Assembly (NCBI GenBank): GCA_024641365.1 | Contig: JAHEDF010000241.1 | Span: 1 to 6,227 of the forward strand | Source: Planctomycetota bacterium | GTDB taxonomy: Bacteria; Planctomycetota; UBA11346 | Reading direction: 5' to 3' | Length of the DNA: 6,227 bases | Shown: piece by piece, positions 1 through 6,227 of the stretch | Layout: each line of letters starts with the position of its first letter | Numbering within the stretch: the first letter of the stretch is position 1 | Notes under the pieces: generated by a model | The model's database searches: none | Told to the model about the DNA's origin: nothing | Seen by the model: only the letters and a program-made list of their open reading frames with translations | Position numbers and translations under genes: made by a program

Positions 1-1133
1 CCGGCGCCCTCTTTTTGCTGCACTTCAATCGTACCCGATTGGCTATTACGTCTAAATAATAAATTATCCTGACCACTTAATTGTGATGCTTTAACCACGG
101 TGCCTTCAGGTAACAAAGTTACCTTGGAACCACCGGTAATATATAAACCGGATTCCACCGTGCAGTTATTCCCTAAACTAATGCCTAATCCGGCATTCGC
201 GCCCAATAGACATTTTTCACCAATACTGATGACCGTTTTACCACCACCGGATAATGTTCCCATAATTGACGCACCACCACCAATGTCGCTCCCATTACCA
301 ACAACGACACCAGCACTAATACGACCCTCAACCATACTTTGACCTAATGTGCCAGCGTTAAAATTACAGAAACCTTCATGCATGACCGTCGTGCCTTCGG
401 CCAAATGAGCACCTAATCGAACACGGTCCGCATCAGCAATGCGCACACCAGATGGCACCACATAATCAGTCATACGTGGGAATTTATCGACGCTGTGTAC
501 CATGACATTAATACCACGTGCCCGTAATCGTAAACGCACCGCATCAAATTGGTCAGGATCAAATGGACCTTCACTCGTCCACACGACATTATGTAATAAT
601 CCGAACATACCGTCTAAATTTAATCCATGTGGTTTTACTTTTCGCATCGACAATAAATGTAAGCGCAAATAGACATCATGTGCACTGACTGGTTTTTCAT
701 TTATATCTCCAATAAAAGTAACTGTAACCAAGCGAGGAACTGCAATATTTGCCACATTGGGCTTGCTACCATTACGTAAAAATTCTCGCAAATTATTTAG
801 CACATCAATATTCGGATGCGCTTTCCCATCATTGATAAATGGTGAAAAATGCTCAAGCGCTTCTTCAATTTGCTCTTGATTGAGCGTGTAGCTTTTCGAC
901 CCGTTCCGATAACCAGTCAGTGAAGCAAGAACCGCTGCCGAACCAAAGTTTTCATTTAAATTAACCATTGGAAACCACGTATCCAAAACTTTGGCTGGTG
1001 ATCCAACAACGCCCGGTTTATCAATCGCAGCCATGTTAAAACTGGCGAGCCCGACCGCAAAAGCCGCTGGCTGACGGTAATCCGGTTGTGATTCAATGCG
1101 CGATATCAGCGCTTTAAACTTATCTACACTCAT
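1..1133 (-). CDS. dapD: 2,3,4,5-tetrahydropyridine-2,6-dicarboxylate N-succinyltransferase (3'-truncated by window edge)
   Basis: A cytoplasmic enzyme of the succinylase branch of lysine/meso-diaminopimelate synthesis; it transfers succinyl from succinyl-CoA to tetrahydrodipicolinate. The window encodes 377 residues and then runs off the edge, probably about 15-20 residues short of the natural C-terminus. Residues about 150-230 carry [19 protein letters not shown] and [14 protein letters not shown]. Residues about 230-345 form a left-handed parallel beta-helix with [17 protein letters not shown] (246-262), [13 protein letters not shown] (267-279), [18 protein letters not shown] (281-298) and GANAGLGI (311-318). 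LLFRRNSQ (358-365) follows. This closely matches the Pseudomonas/actinobacterial-type DapD rather than the shorter Escherichia coli type. Glu269 in MVEGRIS should correspond to the glutamate proposed as catalytic in the mycobacterial enzyme (family knowledge, not aligned here). The N-terminal part is about 45 residues longer than I recall for Pseudomonas DapD. The ATG is chosen because GGAG lies 6 nt upstream and the reading stays alignable from there. It is on the same strand as priA but separated by a likely terminator, so probably expressed independently. Confidence 0.96.
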   Translation of the reverse strand, partial: MSVDKFKALISRIESQPDYRQPAAFAVGLASFNMAAIDKPGVVGSPAKVLDTWFPMVNLNENFGSAAVLASLTGYRNGSKSYTLNQEQIEEALEHFSPFINDGKAHPNIDVLNNLREFLRNGSKPNVANIAVPRLVTVTFIGDINEKPVSAHDVYLRLHLLSMRKVKPHGLNLDGMFGLLHNVVWTSEGPFDPDQFDAVRLRLRARGINVMVHSVDKFPRMTDYVVPSGVRIADADRVRLGAHLAEGTTVMHEGFCNFNAGTLGQSMVEGRISAGVVVGNGSDIGGGASIMGTLSGGGKTVISIGEKCLLGANAGLGISLGNNCTVESGLYITGGSKVTLLPEGTVVKASQLSGQDNLLFRRNSQSGTIEVQQKEGA

Positions 1134-1139
1134 GTGTTA

Positions 1140-1143
1140 CTCC
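1140..1143 (-). promoter_or_regulatory. Shine-Dalgarno of dapD
   Basis: The minus strand reads GGAG, 6 nt, then ATG of dapD, which fixes the dapD start. An in-frame TAA of the upstream open frame overlaps this spacer (1137-1139). A hairpin with arms GCCGC/GCGGC (1152-1156 and 1163-1167, loop 6 nt) lies just upstream of the site and could influence its access. Confidence 0.7.
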
Positions 1144-1430
1144 GCTTGATCGCCGCCTGTCTGCGGCTGATAGGGCACACCTTGGGCCTCTACCGTGGGC
1201 GGCAAGAGTCCTTTTGTTGACCGATGCCAGCGCCACAGGGCCCACATTGCCGACCACTGTAATATCTCCCTGATTTTACCGCCTCTTCGATTACGGCTCT
1301 AAGGAGGCCATGCTTCCGCACTGGTTGTCGCGCAGGTCGTTACGACTGCATACGCAAGGCTGTCGATCGGTATCGACGCACGCAGCCACGCCATCTGCCA
1401 GACGAGTAAATTTGCCCAATTAGCCAATTT
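1144..1430 (-). other. G+C-rich, hairpin-rich gap upstream of dapD; candidate structured RNA or long dapD leader
   Basis: No recognised gene lies between the priA terminator and dapD. By hand count 1141-1410 has about 157 G+C in 270 bases (58%), while 60-base blocks inside dapD range from 35% (601-660) to 53% (1021-1080). Several inverted repeats are visible: GCCGC/GCGGC (1152-1167), CTTG/CAAG with an inner GCC/GGC (1181-1206), GCCTC/GAGGC (1281-1308), an imperfect long hairpin at 1325-1357 built from TTG/CAA, CG/CG, GCA/TGC and GTCG/CGAC, and a perfect GTCGAT/ATCGAC stem with a 4-nt loop (1362-1377). I found none of the hallmark sequences of RNase P RNA, tmRNA, 6S RNA, SRP RNA, tRNA or a lysine riboswitch. 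The strand is inferred only from the downstream dapD; the repeats themselves do not fix it. A decayed gene or a short unrecognised protein is the alternative. Confidence 0.4.
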
Positions 1431-1453
1431 TACTACCATCAATATCTACAAAT

Positions 1454-1508
1454 AAAAAACGGTCTTGTAAAATTTAAATCGCAATAAATGGCGTCACCAG
1501 AGACCGTT
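1454..1508 (-). terminator. Likely intrinsic terminator of priA
   Basis: Reading the minus strand after the priA stop codon, AACGGTCT (1508-1501) pairs perfectly with AGACCGTT (1465-1458), and the second arm runs into a T tract (TTTTTT including two stem bases, 1459-1454, then ATTT). Position 13 nt after priA and the T tract support termination on the minus strand. The loop is long (35 nt) and may contain further pairing, which lowers confidence. Confidence 0.55.
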
Positions 1509-1521
1509 GTTTAAAATTAAC

Positions 1522-3735
1522 TTATGATGTCTGATATGGGTCCACATCAATTGCGACGTGAACTCCTTTTTCTCGCTTTAGTCCACCATCTTTTTCCAGT
1601 CGATCTAAAAAGGCTTGGGCTGCACCACGGCTCCCTGCTTTAATTAATGCATGCCAGCGGTGCTGATTTTTCAAAAATGCTAAATTTGCAGGATTCGGTC
1701 CTAGTAGAACACATCCATCTGCTGCTTGTTGAATTTTTTCTCCATGTTTTTGCGCAACCATTTGCACATTCGCGGCTGAAGTACCGCTCCACAAAAATCT
1801 CACCAAGCCCGCAAAAGGAGGATAACCATATTCTTGCCGCGTTTTCATTTCATAATCAAAAAATGAACGCGGACGATGCTCAACTGCACAGCGAAGCGCT
1901 AATGCTTCGGTATCAAAAGCTTGTACCACCACTGTTCCTGGACGGTCGCCACGACCAGCACGACCAGCAACCTGCGCAACTAATTGAAAAGTTCGCTCAG
2001 CCGATCTGAAATCAGGAATCGATAAACCGCGATCTGCTGCAACAATACCGACTAACGTGACGCGCGGAAAATCTAATCCCTTTGCTACCATTTGCGTGCC
2101 AACCAAACAATCAGCAGCACCATCTGAAAATGCCTGAAATAATTTCGCATGGCCCTGACGCTCAGCTACCGTATCAGCATCAACACGTAATACCGTCAGT
2201 CCAGGAACGGCCTCTGTTAATTGCGCTGCTAATTGTTCAGTTCCCAAACCAAATGTAGATAACGTGGCTTGCCCACATGCCGGACACGTTAGAGGCAAAG
2301 GTCTCTCTTCACCACAATAGTGACATTTAACTTTACGTACCGCACGATGATACGTTTGACTGATGTCACATTGCTGACAAGTCAACGTGTGGCCGCAGCT
2401 TTGGCAACTGACAACGGGACTCCAACCGCGTCTATTTAATAACACAATGGCTTGTTCACCGCATTTTTTAACGTCACTCAAACGAGTAATTAATTCACGA
2501 CTAATGGTCGCTTGTTTGTGTTGCGCATGACATTCTTCACGCATATCTATTAATGTTGGCGTTGGTAATTTCCCACCTAATGGACGTTCTTTTAAAGATA
2601 AAACCTGATAACGCCCTAAACGTGCATTATGAATGGATTCGAGTGATGGCGTTGCAGACCCTAAAATAATAGGAATACCTAATTGATTCGCATAAACGAT
2701 GGCTAAATCACGAGCATGATAACGCGGGACACTTTCTTGTTTGTACGATTGCTCATGTTCTTCATCAACAATAATAAGTCCCGGTTTTGGCATCGGGGCA
2801 AATAACGCCGATCGAGTTCCTACAATTAAATCAATTTCTCCTTGCGCGACTGCGCGCCATTGCTGAGCCCGTTCGCCATCCGTAAATCCACTATGTAAAA
2901 CAGCTACACGTTCAAAACGATTACGCACACGTGACGCTAATTGAGGCGTCAGAGCAATCTCTGGCAATAATAATAAAACTTGTTGCCCACGTGCCACGAC
3001 CCGTGCGGCTAAATCTAAATACACCAGTGTTTTACCAGATCCCGTTACACCATGTAATAAAAAGGCTTGTCCTTTTTCACGGTCCAATGCCTCAGCAACT
3101 GTCTCCACCGCTTTATTTTGTTCATCGGTTAATGCATGGCGTTCATCACGTGTCCGCACATGCACTTCACGAATACTGGTATCTTCAGTAATGATTATCG
3201 CACCTACATCTGCCAATTTATCTAAGGTGGCACGAGTCGTATTCGCTAAACGACACGCTTCGCTTAAGCCAATGGTCTGTGTTGGTAAACTTTCAAACAC
3301 CGCTTGTTGGCGTTTGGTTAATTTTATATCCTCGATAGATTTTTTTGTGATAAATACCAAGCGTTCAGGCGCTGCACCTTCTCGTACAGGCGCTGGAACA
3401 GCCCCGGCTAAAAATTCACCTAACGAACAACGATAATACCGTGCCCCCCACTGAATAAGTTGCAATAAATGTCCCGGGACATGCACATCTGAATGGTGCG
3501 CAATAATGGATTTTAGTTTATACGAAGTTGGGGGCGACTCTCTTTTTACGGATAAAATAAATCCACGTAATTGACGTGGACCAAATGGCACGGTTACGCA
3601 ATCACCAACCTTTACAGACAGTGAATCCGACACCAGATAGCTAAAGCTATCACGCCCAGGACAATCCAAGCCCACTTCGGCTATCAGCGGTTTATCTGGT
3701 GGTTTATCAATCACGACATTAGCGTCTGAACTCAT
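1522..3735 (-). CDS. priA: Replication restart primosomal helicase PriA
   Basis: A 3'-to-5' superfamily 2 DNA helicase that recognises stalled or abandoned forks and starts reloading of the replicative helicase. From the ATG at 3735 it has 737 residues, close to the usual length of about 730. The N-terminal 3'-end-binding domain starts near residue 16 (PLIAEVGL, then FSYLV and VTVPFG). The helicase core shows Walker A GVTGSGKT (229-236), LLPEIALTPQL, GTRSALF (306-312), the Walker B box DEEH (324-327) and GSATP (359-363). The family-specific zinc insertion keeps all eight cysteines, in four CxxC pairs (444/447, 453/456, 471/474, 484/487). The second core domain has GLGTEQL (496-502), GTQMVAKGLDFP (546-557) and QVAGRAGR (588-595). 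The C-terminal domain has GYPPF and ends in DVDPYQTS. An in-frame ATG at 3825 would add 30 residues rich in Trp, Cys and Tyr that I do not recognise as part of PriA, and neither start has a clear Shine-Dalgarno; I prefer 3735 on family length. The gene is single, divergent from the esterase gene, and looks intact. Confidence 0.95.
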   Translation of the reverse strand: MSSDANVVIDKPPDKPLIAEVGLDCPGRDSFSYLVSDSLSVKVGDCVTVPFGPRQLRGFILSVKRESPPTSYKLKSIIAHHSDVHVPGHLLQLIQWGARYYRCSLGEFLAGAVPAPVREGAAPERLVFITKKSIEDIKLTKRQQAVFESLPTQTIGLSEACRLANTTRATLDKLADVGAIIITEDTSIREVHVRTRDERHALTDEQNKAVETVAEALDREKGQAFLLHGVTGSGKTLVYLDLAARVVARGQQVLLLLPEIALTPQLASRVRNRFERVAVLHSGFTDGERAQQWRAVAQGEIDLIVGTRSALFAPMPKPGLIIVDEEHEQSYKQESVPRYHARDLAIVYANQLGIPIILGSATPSLESIHNARLGRYQVLSLKERPLGGKLPTPTLIDMREECHAQHKQATISRELITRLSDVKKCGEQAIVLLNRRGWSPVVSCQSCGHTLTCQQCDISQTYHRAVRKVKCHYCGEERPLPLTCPACGQATLSTFGLGTEQLAAQLTEAVPGLTVLRVDADTVAERQGHAKLFQAFSDGAADCLVGTQMVAKGLDFPRVTLVGIVAADRGLSIPDFRSAERTFQLVAQVAGRAGRGDRPGTVVVQAFDTEALALRCAVEHRPRSFFDYEMKTRQEYGYPPFAGLVRFLWSGTSAANVQMVAQKHGEKIQQAADGCVLLGPNPANLAFLKNQHRWHALIKAGSRGAAQAFLDRLEKDGGLKREKGVHVAIDVDPYQTS

Positions 3736-3818
3736 TGAGTTGCCACAAGTAGTGGTTCCCAGAGGGCATAATTTCCGCCAGAACTGCCAATAATACCACC
3801 CAAACACACGTCTATTTA

Positions 3819-3848
3819 TCGACATTTCGTTATTGGCTTATTCATTAT
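3819..3848 (+). promoter_or_regulatory. Possible sigma-70-type promoter of the esterase gene
   Basis: TCGACA (3819-3824, five of six bases of the -35 consensus) is followed after 18 nt by CATTAT (3843-3848, four of six of the -10 consensus). It would leave a leader of roughly 45 nt before the ATG at 3899. The region is AT-rich, so chance matches are easy; this is a weak call. Confidence 0.25.
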
Positions 3849-3898
3849 TATTCGTAAGGAGATGACCCACATCCTCACTTAACTAACCGGAGTTACCA

Positions 3899-4594
3899 AT
3901 GCATCGCATTTTGATTTTACTCATCGCTGGATTTACCATCAGTTTGTCAGCCAGCGAACAGCATCTCTTTATACTCTCAGGCCAGTCAAATATGCAGGGC
4001 TTGAAACCCGATGAATCATTTATTCCCGCCGTGGAAAAAGCATTCGGCAATGAAAATGTTATCGTGGTACACAGCGCACAAGGCGGACAACCTATTCGTC
4101 GTTGGTATAAAGAATGGGTCGATGCAGCCGGAAATAAACCAGACAAAAATGGGGATCTCTATGACGTCATGATGAAAAAAGTGAATACCGCCATTGAAGG
4201 AAAAAAATTAGCAAGCGTCACCTTTTTGTGGATGCAAGGCGAACGTGACGCGAAAGAAGGTCACGCGAGTGTTTATAAGGCAAGTTTTAACGGCTTGTTA
4301 AATCAAATTAAAACCGATTTAAAAATCGAGCGCTTAAATTATGTAATTGGTCGCTTGAGCGATTACGGGAACAATAATGCGGGCTATAAAGACTGGAACG
4401 CCATGCGCGAGGTATTGGTCGCCTTAGCAGATGAATCGCCACAGGGCGCATGGGTTGATACGGATGACCTCAATGATGGCGTCAATCGCGGCGGGAAAAA
4501 AATCAGCAACGATTTGCACTATTCAGCAGAAGGCTACGTCATTTTTGGCCAACGCCTTGCTGACAAAGCGATTGAATTAATAAACAAAAAATAA
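3899..4594 (+). CDS. Secreted SASA-domain esterase (sialate O-acetylesterase / CE6-like carbohydrate acetylesterase)
   Basis: A predicted exported serine esterase of 231 residues that would remove acetyl groups from sugars or polysaccharides; sialate and acetyl-xylan are known substrates in the family, but the substrate here is not readable. The start MHRILILLIAGFTISLSASEQ is a typical signal peptide, with cleavage plausible after about residue 18. The SGNH/SASA blocks are present: GQSNM (28-32) with Ser30 as the expected nucleophile; HSAQGGQPIRRWY (58-70), holding the conserved Gly-rich turn; WMQGERDA (111-118), the family W-x-QGE-x-D block; and DLHYSAEGY (205-213) with Asp205 and His207 as the rest of the triad. 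The protein is essentially one compact domain with no added carbohydrate-binding module. GGAG (3889-3892) lies 6 nt before the ATG. It is transcribed away from priA and towards the ThuA gene, so it is probably a single-gene unit. Confidence 0.9.
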   Translation: MHRILILLIAGFTISLSASEQHLFILSGQSNMQGLKPDESFIPAVEKAFGNENVIVVHSAQGGQPIRRWYKEWVDAAGNKPDKNGDLYDVMMKKVNTAIEGKKLASVTFLWMQGERDAKEGHASVYKASFNGLLNQIKTDLKIERLNYVIGRLSDYGNNNAGYKDWNAMREVLVALADESPQGAWVDTDDLNDGVNRGGKKISNDLHYSAEGYVIFGQRLADKAIELINKK

Positions 4595-4618
4595 AGTAAT
4601 ATAAAGTAGTAATGTCGG

Positions 4619-4648
4619 TGGCCATCATGTAAAATTACATGGTGGCCA
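4619..4648. terminator. Hairpin between convergent genes, probable bidirectional terminator
   Basis: Arms TGGCCATCATGTAA (4619-4632) and TTACATGGTGGCCA (4635-4648) pair over 14 positions with a single G-T wobble, centred on AT-rich bases that would open as a small loop. It lies 24 nt after the esterase stop and 1 nt after the ThuA stop on the other strand. The sequence beyond each arm is AT-rich (TTTACTTATAT on plus; several short T runs on minus) but there is no long uninterrupted T tract, so termination efficiency is uncertain. Confidence 0.65.
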
Positions 4649-4649
4649 T

Positions 4650-5705
4650 TTACTTATATGATGAGACAGGTAATGGAACAACGCCTAACTTTTCATAATT
4701 AAAGCCATTTTCCTTTGGCTCATACGCACCAACAATGTCAACACTACTGGTCGCCGCTATTGATGCCTCCATTTCCATTCCCCAGTAAACTGCATTAATA
4801 ATCAAGCGTCGTAAGTCTGCGCTCAACAAGTCAGACGCGCTTCCCATGGTTGAATGAAATACGCGCGCCGTTTTTCCCGTACTGGTTTCCCAGTTTTTAA
4901 TCCACGCCACAGGTAACGGTTCTAATTTTTCATTTGGCGGGTCGTCATGATTACGTCCCGTTAATGGCTGTCCCCATACCAAAGCAGTGCAACCGGTTGG
5001 CAAACTAGTGCCTTCTTTGTACGTGCGATAGACGTCTGTTTTTCCCCAAATATCTTTAACCCCAATTAAAATAGGATGCTCCTTTTGCGTTTCTTCAATA
5101 ATGCCGCGCGTAGAGTCCGCCTGCCAACGTCCATGATGCGCCATAAACGCGCCCCCTAATACATCTTCGCCCCAACGCACTTGTTTATCGTTAATTTTAT
5201 AGGGCAACGGGCCACGGAAACCGTGATTACCGGTACGGATAGCAATAATTGGTTTTCCTGAATCAATGTAATTGACGATGAGTTGTTTTTCTTCCATTGG
5301 CAAAGTCAAAAGACGTGGAAAAAATATTACTAAATCAGCTTTTGCTAAATGTTCTAATCCTGGAATGTGATGTTCTTTGAATGGCTTATCCTTCTCTGGA
5401 TAAACGGGCATAGTCGGATCAACTTCACCTTTTTCATTTACTCCAAATAACACCGTGCAGGTAAATCCGTGATGCTGACTTAAAATTTTAGCCAACATCG
5501 GCATGCCTTGTTCACTGCGATATTCTTGATCAGCGGCAATTATTACCACGTGTTTTCCAGCCCCTGGGCCGGCACCACCAGAGTAGGTCAGCCATAATTG
5601 ATTATCTGCTGTTTCACCATATCCACTGATCTGTAGCATAAGTAAAAATATGATTCCGGCTGCTGAATTAATAAGATTGTTTGTCATGTTATTTTGGTAT
5701 CTCAT
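4650..5705 (-). CDS. Secreted ThuA-domain protein
   Basis: A 351-residue protein of the ThuA (trehalose utilisation, class I glutamine amidotransferase-like fold) family; members are linked to sugar use and many exported PVC members have no assigned reaction. The N-terminus has a hydrophobic stretch (about residues 10-27, INSAAGIIFLLMLQISGYG) consistent with a signal peptide or lipid-free export. The domain begins at KHVVIIAADQEYRSEQG (about 51-67), followed by LAKADLVIFFPRLLTLP (120-136), GKPIIAIRTGNHGF (140-153), GGAFMAHHGRW (164-174), and the closing RVFHSTMGSASDL plus RRLIINAVYWGM (261-290). The C-terminal tail (YEPKENGFNYEKL) resembles that of exported PVC homologues. The ATG at 5705 overlaps the upstream gene by 17 nt; a second ATG at 5687 starts 1 nt after that gene's stop. 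Neither has a good Shine-Dalgarno; 5705 is kept because it supplies an Arg before the hydrophobic segment. It is probably co-transcribed and translationally coupled with the upstream dehydrogenase-type gene. Confidence 0.9.
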   Translation of the reverse strand: MRYQNNMTNNLINSAAGIIFLLMLQISGYGETADNQLWLTYSGGAGPGAGKHVVIIAADQEYRSEQGMPMLAKILSQHHGFTCTVLFGVNEKGEVDPTMPVYPEKDKPFKEHHIPGLEHLAKADLVIFFPRLLTLPMEEKQLIVNYIDSGKPIIAIRTGNHGFRGPLPYKINDKQVRWGEDVLGGAFMAHHGRWQADSTRGIIEETQKEHPILIGVKDIWGKTDVYRTYKEGTSLPTGCTALVWGQPLTGRNHDDPPNEKLEPLPVAWIKNWETSTGKTARVFHSTMGSASDLLSADLRRLIINAVYWGMEMEASIAATSSVDIVGAYEPKENGFNYEKLGVVPLPVSSYK

Positions 5706-6227
5706 TAACGGTGTAATAGGCTTTTTTATGTAAAAGCGGCTTGCCGTCTGTATTTACAGCACGCACGTCAAATTCATGGATATGATCTTCAACCATTTCA
5801 CTTAAATATAATCGAACCGATAAACCATCATCAGCGGGAACCGCTTTCGCTACCGTTGGTGTGGTGTGATCAACTTCAGGACTACCATAGGCACCTTGAT
5901 ATATGTATGTGTAGGACGTTACAGCATACGATTCCGTTTTTGCGGCAACGCCACGATCAATTGGCTGGGTAAAGTGTAAAAGAAAGCCATCTTTCTGAAT
6001 ATTTATGTCTTTTATTTCAAATGGCACTTTGCCATTCCAGTCCAGACGTTGAATTGCAAATGGTTCACTGCCACGCACTGGCCATTGACGACTGGTGGTA
6101 AAACCGCTGGTTATTAGTTGCCCGTTCGGCGTAAATTCCACATTCATTAAGCCCGTTGCTAATCCTTCACGAAATGGGAAGCAGGCCCCCTGCCAAACCC
6201 CATTTATTTCTTCGGTTGTCGCACGAA
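5689..6227 (-). CDS. C-terminal part of a large secreted PVC-type dehydrogenase / PQQ-sugar-dehydrogenase-like protein (5'-truncated by window edge)
   Basis: Only the last 178 residues are in the window, and the frame is open through the right edge. The visible part begins with the end of a beta-propeller-like repeat (GVWQGACFPFREG, then LMNVEFTPNGQLITSG and RQWPVRGSEPFAIQRLDWNG). It continues into the tail domain with PFEIKDINIQKDGFLLHFTQPID, SYTYIYQGAYGSPEVDHTTPT, LYLSEMVEDHIHEFDVRAV and a final LLHKKAYYTVNEIPK. This tail is very characteristic of the large exported proteins of Planctomycetota and Verrucomicrobiota that combine a glucose/sorbosone-dehydrogenase-like propeller, often with a cytochrome c domain and sometimes a ThuA domain. 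That identification is from memory of the family. No CxxCH haem motif is present in the visible part, so whether this protein carries a cytochrome domain is unknown. It is immediately followed by the ThuA gene, a common partner or fusion neighbour of this protein type, which suggests joint action on an extracytoplasmic sugar-like substrate. Confidence 0.8.
   Translation of the reverse strand, partial: RATTEEINGVWQGACFPFREGLATGLMNVEFTPNGQLITSGFTTSRQWPVRGSEPFAIQRLDWNGKVPFEIKDINIQKDGFLLHFTQPIDRGVAAKTESYAVTSYTYIYQGAYGSPEVDHTTPTVAKAVPADDGLSVRLYLSEMVEDHIHEFDVRAVNTDGKPLLHKKAYYTVNEIPK

Noticed and set aside
100..342. Plus-strand open frame of 80 codons, Pro-rich
   Set aside because: Lies antisense inside the beta-helix part of dapD; its Pro-rich composition follows from Gly codons of the hexapeptide repeats on the other strand. 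No ribosome binding site or family resemblance.
1144..1430. Lysine riboswitch or a standard RNA (RNase P, tmRNA, 6S, SRP, tRNA) upstream of dapD
   Set aside because: Position before a lysine-pathway gene and the G+C content made this attractive, but the conserved core sequences of these RNAs are not visible on either strand. TTCGATT at 1286-1292 resembles a tRNA T-loop but has no pairing T-stem. Covariance search would be needed to exclude divergent forms.
1647..2009. Plus-strand open frame of 120 codons
   Set aside because: Fully antisense to the conserved helicase C-terminal region of priA; no recognisable domain.
2931..3436. Two plus-strand open frames (2931-3191 and 3191-3436)
   Set aside because: Both are antisense to well-conserved priA coding sequence and show no family features.
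3862..3882. Tiny leader frame (ATG ACC CAC ... TAA) before the esterase gene, preceded by AAGGAG
   Set aside because: The AGGAG touches the ATG directly, which is too close for initiation, and a five- to six-codon frame is expected by chance.
3883..4146. Minus-strand open frame of 87 codons
   Set aside because: Antisense to the signal peptide and GQSNM region of the esterase, which has clear coding evidence on the plus strand.

Overview
The window holds three complete genes and two genes cut by its ends. In order they are a 3'-truncated dapD (minus strand), priA (minus), a small secreted SASA/GDSL-like esterase (plus), a secreted ThuA-domain protein (minus), and the C-terminal end of a large secreted dehydrogenase-type protein (minus). 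The ThuA-like protein next to the conserved C-terminal tail of the dehydrogenase-type protein, with a sialate-O-acetylesterase-like enzyme alongside, is the kind of gene set found in Planctomycetota, Verrucomicrobiota and Lentisphaerota, so I infer a PVC-group bacterium. The coding DNA is moderately AT-rich: 60-base blocks counted by hand run from about 35 to 53% G+C. This taxonomic placement is an inference from gene types, not a measured match.

Left part (1-3735): two housekeeping genes on the minus strand. priA (replication restart helicase) ends at 1522 and is followed by a likely intrinsic terminator at about 1454-1508. Next comes an interval of about 300 bases with no recognised gene, and then dapD (lysine/diaminopimelate synthesis), whose end lies beyond position 1. 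The interval is about 58% G+C by hand count, well above most of the flanking coding DNA, and is full of short inverted repeats. It is the least explained stretch of the window and could be a structured RNA gene or a long dapD leader.

Right part (3736-6227): a divergent intergenic region carries a possible promoter and a good Shine-Dalgarno for the exported SASA-family esterase. That gene converges on the ThuA gene, and one strong hairpin between the two stop codons probably ends both transcripts. The ThuA gene overlaps or directly abuts the end of the upstream dehydrogenase-type gene, so the two are almost certainly one transcript. Both encode proteins expected outside the cytoplasm and probably work on sugars or sugar-derived substrates; the acetylesterase next door fits polysaccharide or sugar use, although the actual substrate cannot be read from the sequence.

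I see no mobile element, CRISPR array, tRNA or rRNA, and no defence system. The most worthwhile leads are the G+C-rich interval upstream of dapD, the start-site questions for priA and the ThuA gene, and the long N-terminal part of DapD.
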